NCBI GenBank assembly: GCA_016490735.1
Contig: JAEMWC010000364.1
Coordinates: 444,501-508,500 of the forward strand
Direction: 5' to 3'
Length of the DNA stretch: 64,000 nucleotides
Source of the DNA: Pachyseris speciosa
Taxonomy: Eukaryota; Cnidaria; Anthozoa; Scleractinia; Pachyseridae
The position numbers and the translations under genes were made by a program. This document shows, piece by piece, positions 33,376-44,645 of the stretch; the first letter of the stretch is position 1, and every line of letters begins with the position of its first letter. The notes beneath the pieces were generated by a model. The model had not been told where the DNA came from. It saw only the letters and a list, made by a program, of their open reading frames with translations, and ran no database searches.

Positions 33376-33615
33376 CTACTGATTCCGTTTGGTGTCCGAA
33401 TCATTTACCTGCAAGCAGGCATTACTTGGTAAGCCCTCACTTTTCTTGACCGTACATTCTTTCTTCGTTTCGACGGCGCAATGGGATGGAATAGGTTGCT
33501 CTCTCACAAAGAGAGCCATTCGTTCGTGAAAAGGCAAACGGTCATTCCAGCTCTTTTGATCAAACATCAGGCGGTGAGCAACTTTTCGCTTTCGCTTGAT
33601 GTCGAACCCTGGCAT
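33376..33615 (-). CDS. Array ORF, copy 1: basic 79-residue hypothetical protein or first exon
   Basis: Not recognised. Begins MPGFDIKRKRKVAHRLM, with a KRKRK nuclear-localisation-like run, and could be a complete 79-residue protein or an exon spliced at CTTGCAG/GTAAAT (33409), which would give 69 residues. A possible acceptor TTCTTTCAG lies about 150 bp downstream, but the frame after it closes within 20 codons. This copy differs from copies 2-4 by one synonymous base (GGG for GGA, codon 3). Confidence 0.4.
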   Translation of the reverse strand: MPGFDIKRKRKVAHRLMFDQKSWNDRLPFHERMALFVREQPIPSHCAVETKKECTVKKSEGLPSNACLQVNDSDTKRNQ

Positions 33616-35503
33616 GATTTCGGATCAGCAAAGGTCGCGAAAATTCCTGGGGTGCGAAGGGCTTGGAGGCGTTAACCGTAACTTCACCGTGAGTCAATCC
33701 GCAAGAAACGTCCTTAAGTTTTATAGTGATTTACTCGCCAGCGCAAAGAAACGAACCAGGCACTTGACCGACAATAAGCCTAAACTCGAATTATGCAAAC
33801 TAAAGAACAGTTCAAACACTACCGCCAGTGGCAGAGGAAAACCCAGTGACGGAGAAGTATGTAAATTTTTCTAGTTTTCGCCCAGGCTACGAGTATATTT
33901 TTTCAGTATCCTAAATTGTCCTGTCATCGAGAAGAGAAAAGTAAAATTAACTCCAGACAGTCGAGGGAAGACAAAAGTGTTTTCATGAAACAACATTAAC
34001 CCTTTTTCATTGTTGCATGCTGTTTATTTTGGCTATCGAAGAATACTATTCTCGGGCGGTGGTATGAAAAGAATCACACCATAAGTGTCGGGAAAATAAT
34101 TTGGGCGGGTCTTAATTACGGGACAGGCGGTACACTTTGCTCATGCTCCCCAAGTGCAAGGATGTTACGAAGACGGAGAGGTACTGGTACCAAGATTACA
34201 GAGTATTGTCAAGGCCTGGCTAAACTAAGATTTTTTGTTTGTTTTGGGCTGAAGGTTAGAAACATTTTTTGTTCTTGAATCACAAAATTTGTTTCTGCAA
34301 CAAATGTCTCCCGCGCGGCTAAACTGGGAAACATTTGCGTTCTCAACAATGTTTCCCAGTTTAGCCAGGCCTTAAGTTATGGTCAATACAAGGTCAGTAA
34401 ACGGAGGTTAAAACTCTCAAGAGGCTTGGCCTGTTTCTTGCCGATCTGGAATTTTACGACGCAATAACTCGAAAACATTCCAACTGTTTTGTAGATTTTA
34501 AAAATGTACTGAAGAGATCCTCGCCAGTAAAAAGAGGAACAGACAGTAGAGCAGAGCTACAATAATGGTCGACAAAACACCGTGGCGCAAATGTCACGTT
34601 GTTCACAACAACTACATCAACCTTCCCAATGTTTCTAACTGGTTTCAGCACCTCCACCCCACCCCCACCCCTCCACCCCCGAATAATGTTAAAGATCACG
34701 ATCGTAGACATTTGCGGTAATCACGTTCAACATTGTATGGGGGAGGGGGAGAGGATAAGGAAATTTGCTGCTCTTACGCGCTAAAAGAAATAGTGTGCAT
34801 AAGAATTTTTCCCTTGAGATAAACTAAGTGTAATTAGGCCAATTTGGAACTGATTATAGGCTCTAACAGCTAATGTTCTTTTTTTTATATATATCTGCCG
34901 TCATCCTGAAGTTTGAAAGTCAGCTGAGAGCAAGAGAAGCGTTGTTATGAGACTGGGAAATTTGTTCCCTACAATACCAAAACTGAAGCTTATAAGAGCG
35001 TTGTTTCACATGATGTCACGTCGGCCATGTTGGTGTTCCAAAACAAAGAAATGGCGGATAACGAACCCGCAAACACTTACTGAATGTAAATTCAAGCTCT
35101 ATTCCAGTAATGACACAAACACAAAGTAATAGACTAAGAGAGATAGATTGCGTGAAACTCGAATAGACTGCAGATTCCAGGGCGATTCTATTCTTTCTCG
35201 AAATGAATGGTACTCGACGCAACAGAAAGGCATTTTATGACCCCACCCTTCTTACATTAAAAAGAGAGTTAGCATTATTTTTCTTTGAAAACTTGAAAAA
35301 CGAACAACAACCAACCATTTCATGGCAATGGAAGTAATAAAAAAGAGTTTCTAAGTATACAAGCAGAGGAACAGTGCTGAAAGAAGTTACATAACACAGT
35401 TATAAAATTGTAGAAATAATCAGTTTCCTGCGCTGTGAAAAGATAGCTCTAGAGAACATGCCCTCTGATCATTCAGTTTGTCTTTTAAGGCAATTTTTCA
35501 GTT

Positions 35504-35743
35504 CTACTGATTCCGTTTGGTGTCCGAATCATTTACCTGCAAGCAGGCATTACTTGGTAAGCCCTCACTTTTCTTGACCGTACATTCTTTCTTCGTTTCG
35601 ACGGCGCAATGGGATGGAATAGGTTGCTCTCTCACAAAGAGAGCCATTCGTTCGTGAAAAGGCAAACGGTCATTCCAGCTCTTTTGATCAAACATCAGGC
35701 GGTGAGCAACTTTTCGCTTTCGCTTGATGTCGAATCCTGGCAT
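35504..35743 (-). CDS. Array ORF, copy 2
   Basis: Same protein as copy 1; nucleotide sequence identical to copies 3 and 4 over the ORF. Confidence 0.4.
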   Translation of the reverse strand: MPGFDIKRKRKVAHRLMFDQKSWNDRLPFHERMALFVREQPIPSHCAVETKKECTVKKSEGLPSNACLQVNDSDTKRNQ

Positions 35744-37698
35744 GATTTCGGATCAGCAAAGGTCGCGAAAATTCCTGGGGTGCGAAGGGCTTGGAGGCGT
35801 TAACCGTAACTTCACCGTGAGTCAATCCGCAAGAAACGTCCTTAAGTTTTATAGTGATTTACTCGCCAGCGCAAAGAAACGAACCAGGCACTTGACCGAC
35901 AATAAGCCTAAACTCGAATTATGCAAACTAAAGAACAGTTCAAACATTGCCGCCAGTGGCAGAGGAAAACCCAGTGACGGAGAAGTATGTAAATTTTTCT
36001 TGTTTTCGCCCAGGCTACGAGTATATTTTTTCAGTATCCTAAATTGTCCTGTCATCGCGAAGAGAAAAGTAAAATTAACTCCAGACAGTCGAGGGAAGAC
36101 AAAAGTGTTTTCATGAAACAACATTAACCCTTTTTCATTGTTGCATGCTGTTTATTTTGGCTATCGAAGAATACTATTCTCGGGCGGTGGTATGAAAAGA
36201 ATCACACCATAAGTGTTGGGAAAATAATTTGGGCGGGTCTTAATTACGGGACAGGCGGTACTCTTTGCTCATGCTCCCCAAGTGCAAGGATGTTACGAAG
36301 ACGGAGAGTTACTGGTACCAAGATTACAGAGTATTGTCAAGGCCTGGCTAAACTAGGATATTTTTTGTTCTTGTGGAAACATTGTAGACGAAACAAATTC
36401 CCAGTTTAGCCGTGCGGGAAACATTTGTTCCGGAAACAAAAATGTTTTGGGCCGAAAGTCAGAAACCTTTTTTGTTTCTGAAACACAAAATTTGTTTCTG
36501 CAACAAATGTCTCCCGCGCGGCTAAACTGGGAAACATTTGCGTCCTCAACAATGTTTCAGCAACAATGTTTCCTAGTTTAGCAAGGCCTTAAGTTATGGT
36601 CAATACAAGGTCGGTAAACGGAGGTTAAAACTCTCAAGCGGCTTGGCCTGTTTCTTGCCGATCTGGGTTTTACGACACAATAACTCGAAAACATTCCAAC
36701 TGTTTCGTAGATTTTAAAAATGTACTGAAGAGATCCTCGCCAGTAAAAAGAGGAACAGACAGTAGAGCAGAGCTACAATAATGGTCGACAAAACACCGTG
36801 GCGCAAATGTCACGTTGTTCACAATAACTACACCAACCTTCCCAATGTTTCTAACTGATTTCAGCACCTCCACCCCACCCCATCCCCCGAATAATGTTAA
36901 AGATCACGATCGGAGACATTTGCGGTAATCGCGTTCAACATTGTATGGGGGAGGGGGAGGGGATAAGGAAATTTGCTGCTCTTACGCGCTAAAAGAAATA
37001 GTGTGCATAAGAATTTTTCCCTTGATATAAACTGAGTGTAATTAGGCTAATTTGGAACTGATTATAGGCTCTAACAGCTAATGTTCTTTTTTCTTTTATA
37101 TCTGAAGTTTGAAAGTCAGCTGAGAGCAAGAGAAGCTTTGTTATGAGACTGAGAAATTTGTTCCCTACAATACCAAAACTGAAGCTTATAGAGCGTTTAT
37201 TCACATGACGTCACGTCGGCCATGTTGGTGTTCCAAAACAAAGAAATGGCGGATAACGAACCCGCAAACACTTACTGAATGTAAATTCAAGCTCTATTCC
37301 AGTAATGACACAAACACAAAGTAATAGACTAAGAGAGATAGATTGCGTGAAACTCGAATAGACTGCAGATTCCAGGGCGATTCTATTCTTTCTCGAAATG
37401 AATGGTACTCGACGCAACAGAAAGGCATTTTATGACCCCACCCTTCTTACATTAAAAAGAGAGTTAGCATTATTTTTCTTTGAAAACTTGAAAAACGAAC
37501 AACAACCACCAATTTCATGGCAATGGAAGTAATAAAAAGGAGTTTCTAAGTATACAAGCAGAGGAACAGTGCTGAAAGAAGTTACATAACACAGTTATAA
37601 AATTGTAGAAATAATCAGTTTCCTGCGCTGTGAAAAGATAGCTCTAGAGAACATGCCCTCTGATCATTCAGTTTGTCTTTTAGGGCAATTTTTCAGTT

Positions 37699-37938
37699 CT
37701 ACTGATTCCGTTTGGTGTCCGAATCATTTACCTGCAAGCAGGCATTACTTGGTAAGCCCTCACTTTTCTTGACCGTACATTCTTTCTTCGTTTCGACGGC
37801 GCAATGGGATGGAATAGGTTGCTCTCTCACAAAGAGAGCCATTCGTTCGTGAAAAGGCAAACGGTCATTCCAGCTCTTTTGATCAAACATCAGGCGGTGA
37901 GCAACTTTTCGCTTTCGCTTGATGTCGAATCCTGGCAT
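37699..37938 (-). CDS. Array ORF, copy 3
   Basis: Same protein. Upstream of the ATG the sequence differs from copies 1-2 (ATAATTTAGGATCAGC plus a short insertion GCTTTGAGATGATAAC). Confidence 0.4.
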   Translation of the reverse strand: MPGFDIKRKRKVAHRLMFDQKSWNDRLPFHERMALFVREQPIPSHCAVETKKECTVKKSEGLPSNACLQVNDSDTKRNQ

Positions 37939-38550
37939 AATTTAGGATCAGCAAAGCTCGCTTTGAGATGATAACGAAAATTCCTGGGGTGCGAAGGGCT
38001 TGGAGGCGTTAACCGTAACTTCACCGTGAGTCAATCCGCAAGAAACGTCCTTAAGTTTTATAGTGATTTACTCGCCAGCGCAAAGAAACGAACCAGGCAC
38101 TTGACCGACAATAAGCCTAAACTCGAATTATGCAAACTAAAGAACAGTTCAAACATTGCCGCCAGTGGCAGAGGAAAACCCAGTGACGGAGAAGTATGTA
38201 AATTTTTCTTGTTTTCGCCCAGGCTACGAGTATATTTTTTCAGTATCCTAAATTGTCCTGTCATCGTGAAGAGAAAAGTAAAATTAACTCCAGACAGTCG
38301 AGGGAAGACAAAAGTGTTTTCATGAAACAACATTAACCCTTTTTCATTGTTGCATGCTGTTTATTTTGGCTATCGAAGAATACTATTCTCGGGCGGTGGT
38401 ATGAAAAGAATCACACCATAAGTGTTGGGAAAATAATTTGGGCGGGTCTTAATTACGGGACAGGCGGTACTCTTTGCTCATGCTCCCCAAGTGCAAGGAT
38501 GTTACGAAGACGGAGAGTTACTGGTACCAAGATTACAGAGTATTGTCAAG

Positions 38551-38798
38551 GCCTGGCTAAACTAGGATATTTTTTGTTCTTGTGGAAACATTGTAGACGA
38601 AACAAATTCCCAGTTTAGCCGTGCGGGAAACATTTGTTGCGGAAACAAAAATGTTTTGGGCCGAAAGTCAGAAACCTTTTTTGTTTCTGAAACACAAAAT
38701 TTGTTTCTGCAACAAATGTCTCCCGCGCGGCTAAACTGGGAAACATTTGCGTCCTCAACAATGTTTCAGCAACAATGTTTCCTAGTTTAGCCAGGCCT
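38551..38798. mobile_element. Palindromic MITE inside the array unit (copy 3)
   Basis: GGCCTGGCTAAACTAGGA at the left pairs with TCCTAGTTTAGCCAGGCC at the right; inner blocks CCCAGTTTAGCCGTGCGGG and CCCGCGCGGCTAAACTGGG also pair. Counterparts lie at about 34217-34375, 36342-36594, 40764-41010 and 42972-43220. The copy-1 version lacks about 90 bp of its left half. Confidence 0.75.
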
Positions 38799-39907
38799 TA
38801 AGTTATGGTCAATACAAGGTCGGTAAACGGAGGTTAAAACTCTCAAGAGGCTTGGCCTGTTTCTTGCCGATCTGGGTTTTACGACACAATAACTCGAAAA
38901 CATTCCAACTGTTTCGTAGATTTTAAAAATGTACTGAAGAGATCCTCGCCAGTAAAAAGAGGAACAGACAGTAGAGCAGAGCTACAATAATGGTCGACAA
39001 AACACCGTGGCGCAAATGTCACGTTGTTCACAATAACTACACCAACCTTCCCAATGTTTCTAACTGATTTCAGCACCTCCACCCCACCCCATCCCCCGAA
39101 TAATGTTAAAGATCACGATCGGAGACATTTGCGGTAATCGCGTTCAACATTGTATGGGGGAGGGGGAGGGGATAAGGAAATTTGCTGCTCTTACGCGCTA
39201 AAAGAAATAGTGTGCATAAGAATTTTTCCCTTGATATAAACTGAGTGTAATTAGGCTAATTTGGAACTGATTATAGGCTCTAACAGCTAATGTTCTTTTT
39301 TCTTTTATATCTGAAGTTTGAAAGTCAGCTGAGAGCAAGAGAAGCTTTGTTATGAGACTGAGAAATTTGTTCCCTACAATACCAAAACTGAAGCTTATAG
39401 AGCGTTTATTCACATGACGTCACGTCGGCCATGTTGGTGTTCCAAAACAAAGAAATGGCGGATAACGAACCCGCAAACACTTACTGAATGTAAATTCAAG
39501 CTCTATTCCAGTAATGACACAAACACAAAGTAATAGACTAAGAGAGATAGATTGCGTGAAACTCGAATAGACTGCAGATTCCAGGGCGATTCTATTCTTT
39601 CTCGAAATGAATGGTACTCGACGCAACAGAAAGGCATTTTATGACCCCACCCTTCTTACATTAAAAAGAGAGTTAGCATTATTTTTCTTTGAAAACTTGA
39701 AAAACGAACAACAACCACCAATTTCATGGCAATGGAAGTAATAAAAAGGAGTTTCTAAGTATACAAGCAGAGGAACAGTGCTGAAAGAAGTTACATAACA
39801 CAGTTATAAAATTGTAGAAATAATCAGTTTCCTGCGCTGTGAAAAGATAGCTCTAGAGAACATGCCCTCTGATCATTCAGTTTGTCTTTTAGGGCAATTT
39901 TTCAGTT

Positions 39908-40147
39908 CTACTGATTCCGTTTGGTGTCCGAATCATTTACCTGCAAGCAGGCATTACTTGGTAAGCCCTCACTTTTCTTGACCGTACATTCTTTCTTCGT
40001 TTCGACGGCGCAATGGGATGGAATAGGTTGCTCTCTCACAAAGAGAGCCATTCGTTCGTGAAAAGGCAAACGGTCATTCCAGCTCTTTTGATCAAACATC
40101 AGGCGGTGAGCAACTTTTCGCTTTCGCTTGATGTCGAATCCTGGCAT
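39908..40147 (-). CDS. Array ORF, copy 4
   Basis: Same protein and nucleotide sequence as copy 3, including the upstream insertion. Confidence 0.4.
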   Translation of the reverse strand: MPGFDIKRKRKVAHRLMFDQKSWNDRLPFHERMALFVREQPIPSHCAVETKKECTVKKSEGLPSNACLQVNDSDTKRNQ

Positions 40148-42118
40148 AATTTAGGATCAGCAAAGCTCGCTTTGAGATGATAACGAAAATTCCTGGGGTG
40201 CGAAGGGCTTGGAGGCGTTAACCGTAACTTCACCGTGAGTCAATCCGCAAGAAACGTCCTTAAGTTTTATAGTGATTTACTCGCCAGCGCAAAGAAACGA
40301 ACCAGGCACTTGACCGACAATAAGCCTAAACTCGAATTATGCAAACTAAAGAACAGTTCAAACATTGCCGCCAGTGGCAGAGGAAAACCCAGTGACGGAG
40401 AAGTATGTAAATTTTTCTTGTTTTCGCCCAGGCTACGAGTATATTTTTTCAGTATCCTAAATTGTCCTGTCATCGTGAAGAGAAAAGTAAAATTAACTCC
40501 AGACAGTCGAGGGAAGACAAAAGTGTTTTCATGAAACAACATTAACCCTTTTTCATTGTTGCATGCTGTTTATTTTGGCTATCGAAGAATATACTATTCT
40601 CGGGCGGTGGTATGAAAAGAATCACACCATAAGTGTTGGGAAAATAATTTGGGCGGGTCTTAATTACGGGACAGGCGGTACTCTTTGCTCATGCTCCCCA
40701 AGTGCAAGGATGTTACGAAGACGGAGAGTTACTGGTACCAAGATTACAGAGTATTGTCAAGGCCTGGCTAAACTAGGATATTTTTTGTTCTTGTGGAAAC
40801 ATTGTAGACGAAACAAATTCCCAGTTTAGCCGTGCGGGAAACATTTGTTGCGGAAACAAAAATGTTTTGGGCCGAAAGTCAGAAACCTTTTTTGTTTCTG
40901 AAACACAAAATTTGTTTCTGCAACAAATGTCTCCCGCGCGGCTAAACTGGGAAACATTTGCGTCCTCAACAATGTTTCAGCAACAATGTTTCCTAGTTTA
41001 GCCAGGCCTTAAGTTATGGTCAATACAAGGTCGGTAAACGGAGGTTAAAACTCTCAAGAGGCTTGGCCTGTTTCTTGCCGATCTGGGTTTTACGACACAA
41101 TAACTCGAAAACATTCCAACTGTTTCGTAGATTTTAAAAATGTACTGAAGAGATCCTCGCCAGTAAAAAGAGGAACAGACAGTAGAGCAGAGCTACAATA
41201 ATGGTCGACAAAACACCGTGGCGCAAATGTCACGTTGTTCACAATAACTACACCAACCTTCCCAATGTTTCTAACTGATTTCAGCACCTCCACCCCACCC
41301 CATCCCCCGAATAATGTTAAAGATCACGATCGGAGACATTTGCGGTAATCGCGTTCAACATTGTATGGGGGAGGGGGAGGGGATAAGGAAATTTGCTGCT
41401 CTTACGCGCTAAAAGAAATAGTGTGCATAAGAATTTTTCCCTTGATATAAACTGAGTGTAATTAGGCTAATTTGGAACTGATTATAGGCTCTAACAGCTA
41501 ATGTTCTTTTTTCTTTTATATCTGAAGTTTGAAAGTCAGCTGAGAGCAAGAGAAGCTTTGTTATGAGACTGAGAAATTTGTTCCCTACAATACCAAAACT
41601 GAAGCTTATAGAGCGTTTATTCACATGACGTCACGTCGGCCATGTTGGTGTTCCAAAACAAAGAAATGGCGGATAACGAACCCGCAAACACTTACTGAAT
41701 GTAAATTCAAGCTCTATTCCAGTAATGACACAAACACAAAGTAATAGACTAAGAGAGATAGATTGCGTGAAACTCGAATAGACTGCAGATTCCAGGGCGA
41801 TTCTATTCTTTCTCGAAATGAATGGTACTCGACGCAACAGAAAGGCATTTTATGACCCCACCCTTCTTACATTAAAAAGAGAGTTAGCATTATTTTTCTT
41901 TGAAAACTTGAAAAACGAACAACAACCACCAATTTCATGGCAATGGAAGTAATAAAAAGGAGTTTCTAAGTATACAAGCAGAGGAACAGTGCTGAAAGAA
42001 GTTACATAACACAGTTATAAAATTGTAGAAATAATCAGTTTCCTGCGCTGTGAAAAGATAGCTCTAGAGAACATGCCCTCTGATCATTCAGTTTGTCTTT
42101 TAAGGCAATTTTTCAGTT

Positions 42119-42358
42119 CTACTGATTCCGTTTGGTGTCCGAATCATTTACCTGCAAGCAGGCATTACTTGGTAAGCCCTCACTTTTCTTGACCGTACAT
42201 TCTTTCTTCGTTTCGACGGCGCAATGGGATGGAATAGGTTGCTCTCTCACAAATAGAGCCATTCGTTCGTGAAAAGGCAAACGGTCATTCCAGCTCTTTT
42301 GATCAAACATCAGGCGGTGAGCAACTTTTCGTTTTCGCTTGATGTCGAATCCTGGCAT
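42119..42358 (-). CDS. Array ORF, copy 5
   Basis: Two base changes relative to copies 2-4 (CTC to CTA for Leu in MALF, AAG to AAA for Lys in KRKRK), both synonymous, so the protein is unchanged. Confidence 0.4.
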   Translation of the reverse strand: MPGFDIKRKRKVAHRLMFDQKSWNDRLPFHERMALFVREQPIPSHCAVETKKECTVKKSEGLPSNACLQVNDSDTKRNQ

Positions 42359-43900
42359 AATTTAGGATCAGCAAAGCTCGCTTTGAGATGATAACGAAAA
42401 TTCCTGGGGTGCGAAGGGCTTGGAGGCGTTAACCGTAACTTCACCGTGAGTCAATCCGCAAGAAACGTCCTTAAGTTTTATAGTGATTTACTCGCCAGCG
42501 CAAAGAAACGAACCAGGCACTTGACCGACAATAAGCCTAAACTCGAATTATGCAAACTAAAGAACAGTTCAAACATTGCCGCCAGTGGCAGAGGAAAACC
42601 CAGTGACGGAGAAGTATGTAAATTTTTCTTGTTTTCGCCCAGGCTACGAGTATATTTTTTCAGTATCCTAAATTGTCCATTCGTCGTGAAGAGAAAAGTA
42701 AAATTAACTCCAGACAGTCGAGGGAAGACAAAAGTGTTTTTATGAAACAACATTAACCATTTTTCATTGTTGCATGCTGTTTATTTTGGCTATCGAAGAA
42801 TATACTATTCTCGGGCGGTGGTATGAAAAGAATCACACCATAAGTGTCGGGAAAATAATTTGGGCGGGTCTTAATTACGGGGCAGGCGGTACTCTTTGCT
42901 CATGCTCCCCAAGTGCAAGGATGTTACGAAGACTGAGAGTTACTGGTACCAAGATTTCAGAGTGTTGTCCAGGCCTGGCTAAACTAGGATTTTTTTTGTT
43001 CTTGTGGAAACATTGTAGACGAAACAAATTCCCAGTTTAGCCGTGCGGGAAACATTTGTTGCGGAAACAAAAATGTTTTGGGCCGAAAGTCAGAAACCTT
43101 TTTTGTTTCTGAAACACAAAATTTGTTTCTGCAACAAATGTCTCCCGCGCGGCTAAACTGGGAAACATTTGCGTCCTCAACAATGTTTCAGCAACAATGT
43201 TTCCTAGTTTAGCCAGGCCTTAAGTTATGGTCAATACAAGGTCAGTAAACGGAGGTTAAAACTCGGAAGAGGCTTGGCCTGTTTCTTGCCGATCTGGAAT
43301 TTTACGACACAATAACTCGAAAACATTCCAACTGTTTTGTAGATTTTAAAAATGTACTGAAGAGATCCTCGCCAGTAAAAAGAGGAACAGACAGTAGAGC
43401 AGAGCTACAATAATGGTCGAACACCGTGGCGCAAATGTCACGTTGTTCACTGTAACTACACCAACCTTCCCAATGTTTCTAACTGATTTCAGCACCTCCA
43501 CCCCCCCCCCCCCCCCGAATAATGTTAAAAATCATGATCGGAGACATTTGTGGTAATCGCGTATGGGGGAGGGGAAGGGGATAATGAAATTTGTTGCTCT
43601 TACGCGCTAAAAGAAATAGTGTGCATAAGAATTTTTCCCTTGAGATAAACTGAGTGTAATTAGGCCAATTTGGAACTGATTATAGGCTCTAACAGCTAAT
43701 GTTCTTTTTTCTGTTATATCTGCCGTCATCCTGAAGTTTGAAAGTCAGCTGAGAGCAAGAGAAGCGTTGTTATGAGACTGAGAAATTTGTTCCCTACAAT
43801 ACCAAAACTGAAGCGTTTTTTCACATGACGTTACGTCGGCCATTTTGATGTTCCAAAACAAAGAAACGGCGGCCATGTTGGTGTTCCAAACTAAACCTCT

Positions 43901-44645
43901 CTAATAATTTATTTTGCTAAATTTGATTGTAAGTTACACAACCCACCTCGATTAGCTTTGCTACATGCGGGTTGTGTATTTTTCTAAATCGTATATTATA
44001 AATTATTGAAATAAAGTGAAAGTAAAGTGAAAAAGTGAAGTGAATATAACCCTATTTTAATGTAAATGCTTTCTTTTGTTTCAGTACACCAATATCGCCA
44101 GAAAAACGCTCTATTATGCCCCAGTTATATACAAGGATTTGTCACCTAGTTAAGGGAAATATTTTATCCTAATAAGTGTAGGTAAAACAGGAGGAGGGAC
44201 AATAATATTTTAGTCTGGTTTTAAGAAATATTACACATTTTATCATTTTTAGCATACAGGTAGATAGGTGTCCCAATTAGCATACGCTTGTTTAAGCTAG
44301 GTATTCATTGACACATTAATAATTTATAATTTATTTATTTATTTATTATTTCACCGACTTGGTTACCTATGAAAATTATCGATAAAGAGAAAAAAACAGC
44401 TACAACACATCATCAAGTTCAGAGGCTTTGTTTCGATAAAAAATTTCACTTTCCTTTCAGTGCTGAGGAAGCTTTACCCGATTTGAAGCACTGGAGTTAT
44501 AGATTGCAGGCAGTCTATTACAGAGCTTCACGTATTTACAACTTTTTTTTAGCAGAGGAAGAAGCTCATTTGAAATTGTTTAATTTCCTTTTCAAAGTCA
44601 CCGACACGATTCCACTCAGATAGATGTATAAAATAAGCGATACAA
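43901..44645. other. Array right flank and SURF1 3' region
   Basis: AT-rich DNA. A TTTATTTATTTATTTATT run (about 44331-44348) gives AATAAA signals on the minus strand about 300 bp after the SURF1 stop. A plus-strand frame at 44369-44623 shows no known domain. Confidence 0.5.

Larger units (their letters stand above)
32937..43900. repeat. Tandem array, five copies of a 2.1-2.2 kb unit
   Basis: The landmark CCCGCAAACACTTACTGAAT recurs near 32937, 35066, 37260, 39469 and 41680, giving periods of about 2.13, 2.19, 2.21 and 2.21 kb. Copies 3 and 4 are virtually identical; 1 and 5, at the edges, differ most. From copy 2 on, each unit starts with a CACATGACGTCACGTCGGCC block; copy 1 lacks it, and a remnant closes the array at about 43815-43890. 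Each unit holds a basic 79-codon ORF on -, an ORF on + with a donor-like GTATGT, a palindromic MITE and a C-rich patch. The gradient of identity suggests expansion by unequal exchange. Function unknown. Confidence 0.93.

Noticed and set aside
32937..43900. Further frames repeated in each array unit (for example MEVLKSVRNIGK..., MNKRSISFSFG..., MRRVPFISRKNR... on minus)
   Set aside because: Their conservation is explained by the recent duplication alone; no substitution pattern or domain supports coding.
32937..43900. CRISPR or satellite centromere array
   Set aside because: The unit is 2.2 kb with MITEs and ORF-like parts, only five copies, in a gene-rich eukaryotic interval; no short regularly spaced repeats.
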